A stretch of 64,000 nt of DNA from Pseudohongiella sp. O18. GTDB taxonomy: Bacteria; Pseudomonadota; Gammaproteobacteria; Pseudomonadales; Pseudohongiellaceae. Shown here piece by piece: positions 8,015 to 18,446 of this stretch (its first letter is position 1; the number at the start of each line of letters is the position of its first letter). Below the pieces are notes generated by a model that ran no database searches, was not told where the DNA came from, and saw only the letters and a program-made list of their open reading frames with translations. The stretch is taken from NCBI RefSeq assembly GCF_021729085.1, contig NZ_JAJSAR010000002.1, positions 1,121,445 through 1,185,444 on the forward strand, written 5' to 3'. Made by a program: the position numbers and the translations under genes.

Positions 8015-10537
8015 TTAATCTCCCGCTGATTTGCCGGCTACTTTACCATATTCGCCAGACGGGTTGTTATGCCAGAAACGCCGCTGTTCGTGTCTATGCA
8101 GGCCTTTTAATTCTGCTTCGCCCGGCCCACCCAGTGTCATCGTGACTGCGCCATGGTGATCGGTACGCAGCACCTCGATGCCCAATGCCCGGGCCCGCTG
8201 CAGCACTGCCGGATCCGGATGACCGAACCGATTGCGATAACCGGCCGAGACCAGCAGCCAGTCTGGCGATACCTGCTGCAGCCAGGCCTCGGTGCTGGAG
8301 CTGTCACTGCCGTGGTGGGCTGCAAGCAGAACATCGGCAGCCAGCAAATCGCCCTGCTGCGCGAGCAATCTGCGCTCGACCGGCGCTTCTATGTCGCCAG
8401 TCAGCAGCAGTGCGTGCGAGCCTGCCGATACATGCAATACGCATGAGGCGTTATTGGGATTGCCTGCAATACCGCCCCGCTCCGTCGGGTCAGGATGCAG
8501 CACCCGAAACTCGACAGAATCCCACTGCCAGTAATCGCCGCTGCCACAGGGCTTCATCATGGCATCTTGCACGCCGTTGAAATCCCGGAACCGTTCAGGA
8601 GCGCTGCTGACCAGGCGCGTCACCGGCACTGAACCGAGTATTGAGCTCAGGCCTCCGTAATGGTCCTGATGCCAGTGACTGATGATCAATACGTCCAGCT
8701 GTCGTATTCCCGCCTGTTTCAGGGCCGGCAGAATAGCCGCGCGCCCGGCGTCGTAGTCGGGACCCAGTGCCGTCCCGGTATCAAACAGCATGCTGTGGTG
8801 TCGAGTCTGGAGCAAAACGGCCAGGCCCTGACCCACATCCAGCATCTGCAGCCAGAGCTCTCCAGGGCCCGGTCGATCGGGTCGCGGCGGTGCCAGTAAT
8901 GGCAACATCAGCAGCAGTGCCGGCCAGCGCGGCAGCAGACCTCGAGGCAGCAATAACAATAAACAGCCAACTGATACACACAGCACTGTCAGTGGCGAAA
9001 TCGCCGGCCCCTGCCATAGTGGCTGCCAGCTGGCAACGGACTCCAGCCCCTGCATCAGCATGACCAGACCTGTGTCGGCCCCCTTGAGCGTCCACCGCGC
9101 AGCTTCGCTCGACACAGGTAGCAGCACGATGCCGACAAGCGCCAGCGGTACAACCCACAGACTGACAACCGGAATTGCCAGCAGGTTCACCAGCGGTGAT
9201 ATCCATGACACCTGCCCCGTCCATAACAGCAGCGGAACCAGTAGCGCAATGCTGACGGCAAATTGCGGCTTGAGCCAGACCAGACAGGCATGTTGCCCCC
9301 AACGCGACCGACTGGATTGTGCACTGGCCGGCGGTCCCAGTTGCTGCGGGCCGGCAAACAACAGCAGCAGCGCCGCAACCGCCACAAAAGACAGCCAGAA
9401 GCCGGCCTGGGTGACTGCCAGCGGATCGAAGCCCAGCACTGCCGCCATGGCCAGCAACAAACGATAGCTGGGCAACACCTGCCGGCCCAACAGCTGGGCG
9501 AGCATCAGCATAGAGATCATGATTACCGCACGCTGCGTTGGCAGCGAAAATCCGGCCATGGCGCTGTACAGCCAGGCACCAAGAACAGCTGCCAACGCAC
9601 CGAAGCGCTGTGCTGGCATGCGTTCCAGCAAGGTCGCAGACATGCGTGACAGCAGATTGAATACCCAGTAGAAGGCGGTGGCAACCAGACCCACATGCAG
9701 CCCGGAAATGACCATCAGATGGTTGGTACCAGTGGCACTCAGCGTGTCCCATTGTGAGTGACTGATCCCGCTGCGCAGACCCGTCGTCAGCGCCGCAAGC
9801 AACCCCGGGTACCGCAGTGATCCGGTGGCGTACAGTTGCTCACGGATTCCGATGCGCCACTGATCAACCGACCAGCCCGCCGGCTGCAGCCGCCGGTTGA
9901 AGGTGGTTGCCCGCACATAGCCACGGGCAACGATTCCCTGCTGAGCCTGAGCTGCCTCGAAGTCATATCCGCCCGGATTTGCGAATCCATGTACACGATT
10001 GAGCCGAACTCGCAGGCGCCATGTCTCCCCGCTTCGCGGTACACCCGCAGCGTCACCATCAAACTCACCAGTGACTGAACCGTAGGCGTTCAGCGCAATC
10101 AGATGACCGATCAGAACCGGCGCACTCTCCTCACAGTTTTCTGGCAACAAGCTCAGACAGCTGTGGTCCACGCGCAACTGGAAACGAGTCTGCTGTCCGC
10201 CAGAACGGTATGTAACAGTCTCCGCCGAAGCGCCTTCTGGCAGCCCTTCAACCTGTCCCTCTACCCAGATATCACGGCCTTCCAGCGCGGCAGGCAAACG
10301 ACTTTCTGTAATAAGCAGTCCGTGATAAACCGCACGCCCGGCACCCAGGCTCAGGCATAACAACAGGCAGGCAGTGATTTTCCAGGTGCTGGCTGGGGCG
10401 CGCCACCAGATGGCAATCAGCGTGAAAAGCGGGAGTACAGTCAGCAGCACTACCAGGCCAGAACCGACCTCGGGCAGTCGCGGCATAAAACTGATGGCAT
10501 AAATACCCAGGCAGAACAGGGCCAGTGCTGTGCGCAT
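8015..10537 (-). CDS. comEC: DNA internalization-related competence protein ComEC/Rec2
   Basis: ComEC forms the inner-membrane channel through which single-stranded DNA enters during natural transformation. The 840-residue product has an N-terminal hydrophobic region and a DUF4131-like soluble part. A polytopic Competence domain follows (NHLMVISGLHVGLVA near 275), then a C-terminal metallo-beta-lactamase-like domain with LDVGQGLAVLLQ and the metal motif HWHQDHYGG. It looks intact. Its place between lolE and exbB matches Pseudomonas-type genomes. An intact comEC suggests, but does not prove, natural competence. Confidence 0.95.
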   Translation of the reverse strand: MRTALALFCLGIYAISFMPRLPEVGSGLVVLLTVLPLFTLIAIWWRAPASTWKITACLLLCLSLGAGRAVYHGLLITESRLPAALEGRDIWVEGQVEGLPEGASAETVTYRSGGQQTRFQLRVDHSCLSLLPENCEESAPVLIGHLIALNAYGSVTGEFDGDAAGVPRSGETWRLRVRLNRVHGFANPGGYDFEAAQAQQGIVARGYVRATTFNRRLQPAGWSVDQWRIGIREQLYATGSLRYPGLLAALTTGLRSGISHSQWDTLSATGTNHLMVISGLHVGLVATAFYWVFNLLSRMSATLLERMPAQRFGALAAVLGAWLYSAMAGFSLPTQRAVIMISMLMLAQLLGRQVLPSYRLLLAMAAVLGFDPLAVTQAGFWLSFVAVAALLLLFAGPQQLGPPASAQSSRSRWGQHACLVWLKPQFAVSIALLVPLLLWTGQVSWISPLVNLLAIPVVSLWVVPLALVGIVLLPVSSEAARWTLKGADTGLVMLMQGLESVASWQPLWQGPAISPLTVLCVSVGCLLLLLPRGLLPRWPALLLMLPLLAPPRPDRPGPGELWLQMLDVGQGLAVLLQTRHHSMLFDTGTALGPDYDAGRAAILPALKQAGIRQLDVLIISHWHQDHYGGLSSILGSVPVTRLVSSAPERFRDFNGVQDAMMKPCGSGDYWQWDSVEFRVLHPDPTERGGIAGNPNNASCVLHVSAGSHALLLTGDIEAPVERRLLAQQGDLLAADVLLAAHHGSDSSSTEAWLQQVSPDWLLVSAGYRNRFGHPDPAVLQRARALGIEVLRTDHHGAVTMTLGGPGEAELKGLHRHEQRRFWHNNPSGEYGKVAGKSAGD

Positions 10538-10593
10538 CCCTGCTCACCCCAAGAATTGCTGACGTCTATGCTGGGGTTATAGCTGTTCTGGGG

Positions 10594-11913
10594 TCAGTCT
10601 GCAGAACGCAGCGCTTCGGCTGGCAATACTCGCGCAGCACGCCAGGCCGGATAGACGCTGGCCAGCAGGCACAGCACCAGTACGCCAATACTTACGGCGA
10701 CAATGTCAGACAGCATCAGCTGGGAGGGCAGGAAGTCGACTGGGTAAACGTCTGCACTCAACAGCTGGGTCCCACTCCACTGTTCAAACAGCGCAAACAG
10801 TGACGACACATTAAGGGCCAGCAGTGAGCCGGCAAGCAGGCCAATACCGGCGCCGACCAGGCCAATCAGGCAGCCCTGCAGCAGAAATATGCGGGCAATG
10901 GTTCCCGGTGAGGCACCCATGGTGCGCAGGATCGCGATGTCACTGCGTTTGTCGCGCACAATCATGATCAGGCTGACAACCAGATTAAAGGCGGCGACAG
11001 CTACCAGCAGCCAAAGCAGAAACCCAACGATAGTGCGAGACAGCTGTATGTTCTCGTAGATGGCACCAAACCACTGCGTCCAGGTCTGCAGGTAAAAGCC
11101 CTGTGGCAGCTGCTCCTGCACAGGTGCTCGCAAGGAATTCACCGCCAGCACATCATTCGTGCGCAGACGCAAACCGTTGAATCGCTGCGGCTCGCGATAC
11201 AGAGCCTGGGCATCCGGCAGCGCGATCATCACCAGTCGCTCATCCAGCTCCTGCGTGCCAACCCGGTAGATTCCAGCGACCGTAAAGCGACGCTGCACCG
11301 GCAAAGGTGCGATCGGGTTGATGGAAATGTCCAGGCTGTAGAGATTGACGTCGTCTCCGAGTCCAACGCCGAGTTGCTGCGCCAGCGTCTGACCCATCAC
11401 GATCTGGAAACGGCGCTCGGTCAGGGCCTGCAGCGAACCCTGTTGCATGAAGCTGCCCAGCGCGGATGTCTGAAGTTCCTGTTCTACGTCGATGCCATTG
11501 ACCAGTACCGCACGACTGTTGTTGTCCCGCGCCAGCACACCATTGACCTCCAGCACCGGTGAAGTGGCAATAACACCGTCAATAGCCGCGATCTGCTGCG
11601 CCAGCAACTGCCAGCGCTCGGCGCTGACGCTGTCCTCGGTCTGTATCGCTGCATGCGGCAGCACGCCCAATACATTTTCCCTGACTTCACGATCAAAACC
11701 GTTCATCACCGACAGTACAGTGATCAGTATGGCAACGCTCAGGGCCAGTCCACTGATGGTCAGCCGTGACATGAAGTTGACCAGCTGGCCACTCTGCCCG
11801 CCCGCATCCCCTGCCTGCCGTCGGCGTGCGCCCACATAACGCAGCGCAATACGCGCGGCCAGCTTGAATGAGGCAAGAAAACCAGCCGGTGCTGAATCGC
11901 CCTGCTCAAGCAT
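10594..11913 (-). CDS. lolE: Lipoprotein-releasing system permease, LolC/LolE family (second copy)
   Basis: One of two FtsX-like permease subunits of the LolCDE transporter, which extracts outer-membrane lipoproteins from the inner membrane and hands them to LolA. The 439-residue product has an N-terminal helix (about 48-70), a periplasmic domain of about 200 residues, and three C-terminal helices containing [23 protein letters not shown], the coupling segment typical of this family. The start overlaps lolD by 8 nt. Naming it LolE rather than LolC rests on its position after lolD; the two paralogues are similar. Confidence 0.93.
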   Translation of the reverse strand: MLEQGDSAPAGFLASFKLAARIALRYVGARRRQAGDAGGQSGQLVNFMSRLTISGLALSVAILITVLSVMNGFDREVRENVLGVLPHAAIQTEDSVSAERWQLLAQQIAAIDGVIATSPVLEVNGVLARDNNSRAVLVNGIDVEQELQTSALGSFMQQGSLQALTERRFQIVMGQTLAQQLGVGLGDDVNLYSLDISINPIAPLPVQRRFTVAGIYRVGTQELDERLVMIALPDAQALYREPQRFNGLRLRTNDVLAVNSLRAPVQEQLPQGFYLQTWTQWFGAIYENIQLSRTIVGFLLWLLVAVAAFNLVVSLIMIVRDKRSDIAILRTMGASPGTIARIFLLQGCLIGLVGAGIGLLAGSLLALNVSSLFALFEQWSGTQLLSADVYPVDFLPSQLMLSDIVAVSIGVLVLCLLASVYPAWRAARVLPAEALRSAD

Positions 11914-12613
11914 GCTCAGCTTCCAGTGTGCCCTGGTTCAGCACCAGTACCCGATCCAGGCTCGCTGCAAAACGCTCGTCATGCGTCACAACCACAAAAC
12001 TGGTCTGAAGTGATTTATTCAGTGTCTGCATCAGCGTGTGGATGCCTTCAGCCGTGCGACGGTCAAGATTACCGGTGGGTTCGTCCATCAGAACACACCT
12101 GGGTGAGGCGACCAGCGCCCGGGCAATGGCAACCCGCTGCCGTTCACCGCCGGACAGCTCTGAGGGTTTGTGATTCAGACGGTGACTCAGACCCACTTCA
12201 CCCAGCAACTCCGACGCGCGCGGATAGGCCTCGCGGCTGCTTTGCCCGCCAATAAGCAAAGGCATGGCAACGTTCTCCAGCGCACTGAACTCACCCAGCA
12301 GGTGATGGAATTGATAAACAAATCCCAGATAACGGTTGCGCAGCTGACCGCGCTCGGACTCTGACAGTCTGGACAGATCCTGCCCGGCAACGGAAATCTC
12401 ACCGCCACTGGGCGCATCCAGCCCGCCCAGCAGATTAAGCAGCGTTGTTTTACCGGAGCCGGAGCTGCCAACAATAGCCACACATTCGGCGGGACGGACA
12501 TTCAGGTTGATGTCCAGCAGCACGTCCACCTGTTGAGGTCCCTGGGTGTAGGACTTGCGCAGGTGACGACAACTGATGACGTTAGCGGTTTGCTCCAAAA
12601 CGACTCTCTCCAT
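11906..12613 (-). CDS. lolD: Lipoprotein-releasing system ATP-binding protein
   Basis: The ATPase of LolCDE. The 235-residue product has Walker [10 protein letters not shown] (about 49-57), a Q-loop region YQFHHLL, signature [15 protein letters not shown] and Walker [13 protein letters not shown], all standard for the LolD/MacB-type ABC proteins. It lies between the two permease genes with a 20-nt gap to lolC and an 8-nt overlap with lolE, so the three are surely one operon. Confidence 0.97.
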   Translation of the reverse strand: MERVVLEQTANVISCRHLRKSYTQGPQQVDVLLDINLNVRPAECVAIVGSSGSGKTTLLNLLGGLDAPSGGEISVAGQDLSRLSESERGQLRNRYLGFVYQFHHLLGEFSALENVAMPLLIGGQSSREAYPRASELLGEVGLSHRLNHKPSELSGGERQRVAIARALVASPRCVLMDEPTGNLDRRTAEGIHTLMQTLNKSLQTSFVVVTHDERFAASLDRVLVLNQGTLEAEHA

Positions 12614-12633
12614 TAATGTTTGGTGGCGACACC

Positions 12634-13863
12634 TTATTCATAGCGCAGTACGTCCGCCGGCTGCACACGGGAAGCCCGCCACGCCGGATACAGGGTGGCC
12701 ATTAGACTGACACCCAGAGCACACAGACAGACCAGCACGACATCAGACCAAAGAATCAGCGCATCCAGATGGGCAATCATGTAGACATCACCTGGCGCCA
12801 GCATCGCATTCAGTGCGCCCTGGAATGCGCGCGTGATCTGCCCCAGATTCATTGCCAGCAACACACCACCGGCGGCGCCGAGCAGCGTGCCCAGCACCCC
12901 CGCGGCAAAGCCCTGAATCACAAACACTGACATGACGGTTGCCCGGCTGGCCCCCATGGTACGCAGGATGGCGATATCGGCGTTTTTGTCAGCCACCGCC
13001 ATCACCAGTGTTGCAACGATGTTGACGGCGCCAATGACCACAATCATCAGCAGCATGAAGCCGGTCAGGATTTTCTCCATGCGCAGTGCATCAAACAGGC
13101 TGCGACGGGTTTCGTTCCAGCTTGCTACCGGCCACCGGCCAGCAACTGCTTCACGCGCGATGACGCCAGCATTGAGGACATCGTCCACCCGCAGCCGTAA
13201 TTGCGGAACCGCGTCGTCGCGGCCGGTAAGTAACTGGCTGGCGACTGGCAGGTTGACCAGTGCCATGGCGTCATTGTCATAGAATCCAAAATCTGCAACA
13301 CCCACCATCTGGAAACTGCGGGCATCCTCGGTACGCCGCTGCAGCAGGCTGTTGAGCGGCGTGACCGACATCTGCATGCCCGGGTAGAGGCCCAGCTGAC
13401 CGGCAAGCCGGGTGCCCAGGATAATGCCATCGGGTGTTTCCGCCAGGAAATCCAGCATCGCCTGCAGCTGACTGTCTGGCGATTGCAGAATCTGTTTTTC
13501 TGTCTCCGGTGTTACGCCACGAACATTAACAAACTCACCGCGGCCATCAAACTGCAGCCAGGCTTCACTTTCCAGAAATGGCGCCACCGCAATCACTCCT
13601 GGCGCGGCTGCAAGGCTGTCAGCTGCCTCCCGCCAGTCAAGCAGATCGTCTGGCAACGTAACCGCTGCATGCGGCACTGCCTTGAGTGTTTCCTCACGCA
13701 TGGTGCCTGTAGAGGCATTAATCACAGAAAGCACGGCAATCAGCGCCAGTACACCCAGCGCAATGCCCAGCATGGAGATAAGTGACACAAAGGAAACCAG
13801 CTGATTTTTCTTGCGAGCGCGAACGAAGCGTAAACCAATGAACAGCGCCAGGGGTTTGCGCAT
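12634..13863 (-). CDS. lolC: Lipoprotein-releasing system permease, LolC/LolE family (first copy)
   Basis: A 409-residue permease with the same layout as its downstream paralogue: helix 1 at about 22-50, a periplasmic domain, then three helices with [23 protein letters not shown]. It partners with LolD and the second permease in lipoprotein release from the inner membrane. The start codon follows the stop of the upstream recombinase-like gene by only 2 nt, so lolC translation may depend on that gene. Confidence 0.94.
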   Translation of the reverse strand: MRKPLALFIGLRFVRARKKNQLVSFVSLISMLGIALGVLALIAVLSVINASTGTMREETLKAVPHAAVTLPDDLLDWREAADSLAAAPGVIAVAPFLESEAWLQFDGRGEFVNVRGVTPETEKQILQSPDSQLQAMLDFLAETPDGIILGTRLAGQLGLYPGMQMSVTPLNSLLQRRTEDARSFQMVGVADFGFYDNDAMALVNLPVASQLLTGRDDAVPQLRLRVDDVLNAGVIAREAVAGRWPVASWNETRRSLFDALRMEKILTGFMLLMIVVIGAVNIVATLVMAVADKNADIAILRTMGASRATVMSVFVIQGFAAGVLGTLLGAAGGVLLAMNLGQITRAFQGALNAMLAPGDVYMIAHLDALILWSDVVLVCLCALGVSLMATLYPAWRASRVQPADVLRYE

Positions 13864-13865
13864 GA

Positions 13866-14567
13866 TCAGTCCTGCTCCTGCTGTTCGCGTTGCAGCACCC
13901 GTTGGACCGTCTTGAAGCTGACCGGTGCGATTGGCGTGCTGACACGGCTGGCGATCGCCCGCAGCGAAAGCCCCTGTGAGCGCAACTGGCGAATCTGTTT
14001 CAACACTCGTTGCTCCAGCGGGTTTTCGATGAGTTTGCCATTACTGTGAATCATATAACCAAAAGGTTTGCTGCCGCCCAGGAAGCGACCCTTGCTGCGC
14101 TGCTCATGTTTGACCTTGAGCATACGCTGGGCACCGCGCCGGCCTTCAATGACAGCCAGTTCTGCCAGGATCGCATCAAAATCCACCCGCGTACGCTTTA
14201 ATGTCCGGGTCTGGCTGAGCTCAGCATCAAGACTGACGACATGCAGGCAGATATCATTGCCGCGCAGCCACTCCAGCGTCTGTTCCAGATCCTGCGCACC
14301 GTTGACCAGTCGGCGCAGACTGGCCACCAGCAGATCGCTGCCCGGTGGGGGTCGCCAGCCATCGTGCGTACCCTCCGAATCAGGCAACAGACGCTGACTG
14401 AAGCCCTCTCTCCAGTCATGGCTGACCTCGCGCACCCAGCGCGGCTCCGGCCAGCCCTGCCGACGACAGTAGTCCAGCAGTTGCTCGCGCTCGCGCGGAT
14501 CACTGAATCCGACTGCGTCGTCATCCTGCTCGAAACTGCTGAGTCTCTGGTAGGCAAAAATTTTCAT
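13866..14567 (-). CDS. Small serine-recombinase-like protein, first gene of the lolCDE operon
   Basis: A 233-residue protein. The N-terminus (AYQRLSSFEQ, 5-14) fits the resolvase/invertase pattern with Arg8 and candidate nucleophile Ser10, and residues 78-105 (LLVASLRRLVNG...) fit the core helix. Residues 160-230 (GGSKPFGYMI, then SQGLSLRAIASRV) resemble the start of the large-serine-recombinase 'Recombinase' domain and a DNA-binding helix-turn-helix. The second arginine of the family motif (Arg71 in gamma-delta resolvase) aligns with Asn89, so strand-exchange activity is doubtful. No inverted-repeat recombination site was seen next to it. It may be a domesticated DNA-binding protein. Confidence 0.75.
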   Translation of the reverse strand: MKIFAYQRLSSFEQDDDAVGFSDPREREQLLDYCRRQGWPEPRWVREVSHDWREGFSQRLLPDSEGTHDGWRPPPGSDLLVASLRRLVNGAQDLEQTLEWLRGNDICLHVVSLDAELSQTRTLKRTRVDFDAILAELAVIEGRRGAQRMLKVKHEQRSKGRFLGGSKPFGYMIHSNGKLIENPLEQRVLKQIRQLRSQGLSLRAIASRVSTPIAPVSFKTVQRVLQREQQEQD

Positions 14568-14573
14568 GCCCGG

Positions 14574-14602
14574 ATTCTAGTCGAGGCGGAAATTTAAAAC
14601 AA
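14574..14602 (-). promoter_or_regulatory. Candidate sigma-70 promoter of the recombinase-lolCDE operon
   Basis: On the minus strand TTGTTT and TAGAAT are 17 nt apart. The -10 box ends 6 nt before the ATG at 14567, so a transcript starting at the usual distance would have essentially no leader. The -35 box is weak. Confidence 0.4.
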
Positions 14603-14650
14603 ACCAGACGTTTAGGGCTGCCCAGCGACCGTTCGATAAAAACATAATGT

Positions 14651-14679
14651 TTGAACAATGCAAATCTTACTGCTATAGT
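14651..14679 (+). promoter_or_regulatory. Sigma-70 promoter of rne
   Basis: TTGAAC and TATAGT are separated by 17 nt, and the -10 box is preceded by TGC, giving an extended -10. It points toward rne, and transcription would begin near 14686. Confidence 0.65.
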
Positions 14680-14685
14680 CGCGGA

Positions 14686-15249
14686 GCTGCTTGTTCTGCA
14701 TGTAAGGCCAGCAGCCAGATTTTAAAGTATTCCGCCATTGCGATGGCGATGAACTGTTAAGATTTTTGTACGCAAGTTTTTACAGTAAGACAACAACGTT
14801 ACTAAGTAGAGCGTTATCAACCTAACTTAAGTAACCGGATCCGGAACCCGCGTGACAACACAGCGGGCGGAGTCCAGAAAGCGATTTTTTGCTGGTGGCA
14901 ACCGTTAACAACGAGCGCGCACCACAGCCCTTACCCGACTGGCTTCCAACAACAACTGAGCCGGGGTTCGGGCAGGCCGGGGCTTGACCGCGGCACGAAC
15001 AAACGTATCGCGCGCCACATTGCGCAGCGATGGGATACATGGTTAATGACGGTTATGCATTGTCGCCTGAGGCTGACTGAATACCGTAGCACAGCAGCCG
15101 CACAACAACTGCAAGCCATTGTTCCAAAAGGATTTCTGATTCACTAGTTGAATCAGGCAGCTCCCCGCGTTGGTTCCTGCCCGCCACAGGTCCCTGTCAG
15201 TTTCGCACCTGGATTCACCGATCTGGTTCAACAGAGATGTGAATTCACT
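14686..15249 (+). promoter_or_regulatory. Long 5' untranslated leader of rne
   Basis: About 560 nt between the predicted transcription start and the rne ATG hold no convincing gene. The segment contains several inverted repeats, for example an 8-bp stem at 15136-15143 / 15149-15156. In E. coli the 361-nt rne leader mediates feedback control of RNase E on its own mRNA. A similar role here is inference from position and length, since no sequence match to the E. coli hairpins was made. Confidence 0.45.
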
Positions 15250-18200
15250 ATGAAAAGAATGCTAATAAACGCAACGCAGGAAGAAGAACTGCGCGTTGCG
15301 CTGGTCGATGGCCAGAAACTGTACGACCTCGATATCGAAAACCGCACCCGCATTCAGAAAAAGGCCAGCATTTTCAAAGGCCGCATCACCCGCGTAGAAC
15401 CCAGTCTTGAAGCCGCCTTCGTCGATTTTGGCGCTGAGCGTCATGGCTTTTTGCCGCTCAAGGAAATCGCTCCCGAATACTTCACCGGCAAATCTGACGG
15501 CGGCCGCGTCAACATCAAGGAAGCCGTTGCCGAAGGCACCGAAGTCATCATTCAGGTTGAGAAGGAAGAGCGTGGCAACAAGGGCGCAGCGCTGACCACA
15601 TTTATCAGTCTGGCCGGCCGCTATCTGGTTCTTATGCCGAACAACCCCCGCGCTGGCGGCATTTCACGTCGCATTGAGGGTGATGAGCGTTCTGAGATTC
15701 GTGAAGCCATCAACAGCCTGAATATTCCGGACGGCATGGGCATCATCGTGCGCACCGCCGGCGTTGGCAAAAACCAGGAAGATCTGCAGTGGGACCTCGA
15801 TTACCTGCTGTCGCTGTGGCAGTCCATCAAGGATGCCTCCGACCAGAAAAAAGCCCCCTTCCTGATCTACCAGGAAAGCAATGTCATCATCCGCTGCATC
15901 CGTGACTACCTGCGCCAGGACATCGGCGAAGTGCTGTTTGACACCCAGGAAGCCTACGAAGAAGCCCTGAACTTTGTGCGTCAGGTGATGCCGCACTACG
16001 AAGCGCGTATCAAGCACTATCAGGATCCGCTGCCGCTGTTCAATCGCTACCAGATTGAAAACCAGATCGAATCCGCCTTCCAGCGTGAAGTTAAACTGCC
16101 CTCCGGTGGCTCCATTGTCATTGATCCAACCGAAGCCCTGATCTCCATCGATATCAACTCCTCGCGTGCCACACGCGGTTCTGACATCGAAGAAACGGCG
16201 CTGAATACCAACCTGGAAGCGGCAGATGAAATTGCCCGTCAGTTGCGCCTGCGTGACATGGGCGGCCTGGTGGTCATCGATTTTATCGATATGGCCTCCA
16301 CCAAGAATCAGAAAGAAGTTGAAAACCGCGTCCGCGATGCGCTGGAAGCCGACCGTGCACGCGTTCAGGTTGGCCGTATCTCCCGCTTTGGCCTGCTGGA
16401 GATGTCACGTCAGCGCCTGCGTCCGTCACTTGAAGAAACCAATGCTGTGGTCTGCCCGCGTTGTAGCGGTCAGGGCACGATCCGTGATGTGAAATCACTG
16501 TGTCTGTCCATCCTGCGTATTCTGCAGGAAGAGGCAAACAAGAAGAAAAGCGCCGAGATTCGTGCGATTGTGCCACTCAACGTGGCCTCTTATCTGCTGA
16601 ATGAAAAGCGTAATGCGGTGGCTGCCATCGAACAGCAGAGCAAGACCCGCCTGCTGATCATCCCCAGCCCGTCGCTGGAGACTCCCCACTACGAAATCCA
16701 GAGCCTGAGCGCCCAGGATGGCGGCGTGGCGCTGGCCAGCTTTGAAATCGAAACCGAACACGATCACGTCGAAGAAATCGGCCAGACGCAGAAGCCGCTG
16801 CCCGTGCAGCAGGCTGCAGTGCAGGCACCCACAGTGCCAGCCGCACCGGCACCACGCGCCACTGAGTCACGTGACAAGCCGGCAGGCAAGTCAGCACCCG
16901 CCAAAAAAGGTTTCCTTGGCTCCCTGTTGTCAGTGTTTGGGGAGCTGTTTGGCGCTGCCAACGACGAAGAAGAGGAAGAAAACAAAACCGAACAGCGCGG
17001 CAGCGGCAACAATCGCAATCGCTCGCGCAGCGGTGGCAGTGACCGCAATCGCAATCGCGGCAATCGCGGCCGCGGTGGCGACTCACGCAGCCGGGACGAT
17101 TCACGCGCACCACGTGACGACCAGAAGCGCGAAGAACAGAAATCAGACGAACGTGGCGGCAAAGCCCAGGCTGACAAGAGCCAGGACAAGAGCAACGACA
17201 AGGACGGAGACAACAAGCCTCAGCGCAGCAGCCGTCGTCGTGGCGGTCGCGGCCGTAACCGCTCTGATGATGACAGCCAGGGCGGCAACCGTCAGGATCG
17301 TGGCAGTGCTGACAAGTCATCGTCTGACAGCAGTGACGAGCAGTCTGGCGATCAGCAGGACAACAGCAATCGTCGACCCAAGGGCGAGCGCAAGCCGCGC
17401 AACACTACCAAGCGCAAGCGCGGCCCGCATCCCGACGGTCAGACCGAGAGCACAGACGATCAGCAGGTCGCTGCTGACGCACAGGCGACAGACACTGCCG
17501 GCAATGAAGCAGAAACTGCTGCCAGCGCAACATCCGACAAGCAGGACAAACAGGACAAGCAGGCAGTTGCTGCCGCTGAGCAGCCTGCAGACGCAGGAGC
17601 AAGCGAGTCGACGAAGGCTACGCAGGACTCTGACGAACAGGCTCAGAATGCCGATGAACAGTCTGAAAAACCCAAACGACGCCGCAGTCGTGGCGGTCGT
17701 TCGCGTCGCGGCAAGTCCAGCGCAGACAAGGCAGGCGCTGACAAGTCTACGGGGGACGACAACTCAACCGATTCAGCTGATTCTGAGAATGCAGCCGATG
17801 TGACTGAATCTGCAACAGTCGCTGAAAAAGCAGCTATCGAGAAACCAGCCAAAAAGACTGAGCCAAAAGCTGAGGAGAAGGCTGTCGGGCCGGCAGAGAC
17901 TTCAGAGTCTAAAAAGACGGACTCTGGCGAGAAGAAACCGCAGGCCGCCAAACCGGAGGAAGCAGCCAGCGCTGACGCGGAGCCCAAAGCAGCAGCTGAC
18001 GACAAGCCTGCCAAGGCAGCTGTTGCAGCTGAGAAAGCCGAGAAGGCCGGGAAAGAACAGAAAGTTGAGAAGGCCGAAGAAGCGAAGCCAGCTAAATCAG
18101 AACCTGAAAAAGCCGAAACTGTGCAGGCTGAACCAGCGCAAGCTGCTGCTCCAGAGCAGCAGCCTGAATCAAAGCCTGAGTCCAGCGCCCAGGCTGCGCC

Positions 18201-18327
18201 AGCGAGCGGCGGACGTGCGCCTAACGACCCACGGGAGATTCGTCGCCGTCGCCTGGAAGAAGAGAAGGCTCGCAAGCAGGCTGAATCTGACAGCCAGACT
18301 GACTCAGAGGACAGCAACAAGCAGTAA
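15250..18327 (+). CDS. rne: Ribonuclease E
   Basis: RNase E is the main endonuclease of mRNA decay and rRNA/tRNA processing and the scaffold of the degradosome. The 1025-residue product begins [21 protein letters not shown]. The catalytic core has an S1 domain (about 36-118), the active-site aspartates in [11 protein letters not shown] (Asp301) and VVIDFIDM (near 343), and the zinc-link CPRC (402-405). Residues after about 510 are low complexity: Lys/Glu/Ala/Ser-rich with arginine-rich patches ([26 protein letters not shown]) expected to bind RNA, ending in a charged helix. An in-frame ATG 102 nt upstream was rejected because the family N-terminus starts at this one. Downstream lies a strong terminator. 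Confidence 0.97.
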   Translation: MKRMLINATQEEELRVALVDGQKLYDLDIENRTRIQKKASIFKGRITRVEPSLEAAFVDFGAERHGFLPLKEIAPEYFTGKSDGGRVNIKEAVAEGTEVIIQVEKEERGNKGAALTTFISLAGRYLVLMPNNPRAGGISRRIEGDERSEIREAINSLNIPDGMGIIVRTAGVGKNQEDLQWDLDYLLSLWQSIKDASDQKKAPFLIYQESNVIIRCIRDYLRQDIGEVLFDTQEAYEEALNFVRQVMPHYEARIKHYQDPLPLFNRYQIENQIESAFQREVKLPSGGSIVIDPTEALISIDINSSRATRGSDIEETALNTNLEAADEIARQLRLRDMGGLVVIDFIDMASTKNQKEVENRVRDALEADRARVQVGRISRFGLLEMSRQRLRPSLEETNAVVCPRCSGQGTIRDVKSLCLSILRILQEEANKKKSAEIRAIVPLNVASYLLNEKRNAVAAIEQQSKTRLLIIPSPSLETPHYEIQSLSAQDGGVALASFEIETEHDHVEEIGQTQKPLPVQQAAVQAPTVPAAPAPRATESRDKPAGKSAPAKKGFLGSLLSVFGELFGAANDEEEEENKTEQRGSGNNRNRSRSGGSDRNRNRGNRGRGGDSRSRDDSRAPRDDQKREEQKSDERGGKAQADKSQDKSNDKDGDNKPQRSSRRRGGRGRNRSDDDSQGGNRQDRGSADKSSSDSSDEQSGDQQDNSNRRPKGERKPRNTTKRKRGPHPDGQTESTDDQQVAADAQATDTAGNEAETAASATSDKQDKQDKQAVAAAEQPADAGASESTKATQDSDEQAQNADEQSEKPKRRRSRGGRSRRGKSSADKAGADKSTGDDNSTDSADSENAADVTESATVAEKAAIEKPAKKTEPKAEEKAVGPAETSESKKTDSGEKKPQAAKPEEAASADAEPKAAADDKPAKAAVAAEKAEKAGKEQKVEKAEEAKPAKSEPEKAETVQAEPAQAAAPEQQPESKPESSAQAAPASGGRAPNDPREIRRRRLEEEKARKQAESDSQTDSEDSNKQ

Positions 18328-18337
18328 GACTGAACTG

Positions 18338-18371
18338 GATCCCTGACGGCCGTGTGATGCTGTCAGGGATC
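18338..18371 (+). other. Perfect 10-bp hairpin downstream of rne
   Basis: GATCCCTGAC (18338-18347) is inverted as GTCAGGGATC (18362-18371) with a 14-nt loop, in the rne 3' untranslated region. There is no T tract, so it is more likely an mRNA-stabilising or processing hairpin than a terminator. Confidence 0.5.
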
Positions 18372-18385
18372 AAATGTCAGACAAC

Positions 18386-18422
18386 AAAAAAGGCAGTGGT
18401 TGAAAAACCACTGCCTTTTTTT
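18386..18422. terminator. Bidirectional intrinsic terminator between rne and etfA
   Basis: An 11-bp perfect stem (18391-18401 with 18406-18416) around the loop GAAA, with a run of A on the left and a run of T on the right, can end transcription from both convergent genes. Confidence 0.9.
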
Positions 18423-18446
18423 GTAAGCGCTTAAAGCGTGTGAGAC

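Noticed and set aside
16718-17803. A 361-codon plus-strand frame inside rne
   Set aside because: It is the +1 frame of the low-complexity RNase E tail, and its Ala/Arg/Thr-rich composition follows from that bias. The rne frame itself is unbroken and has clear domains.
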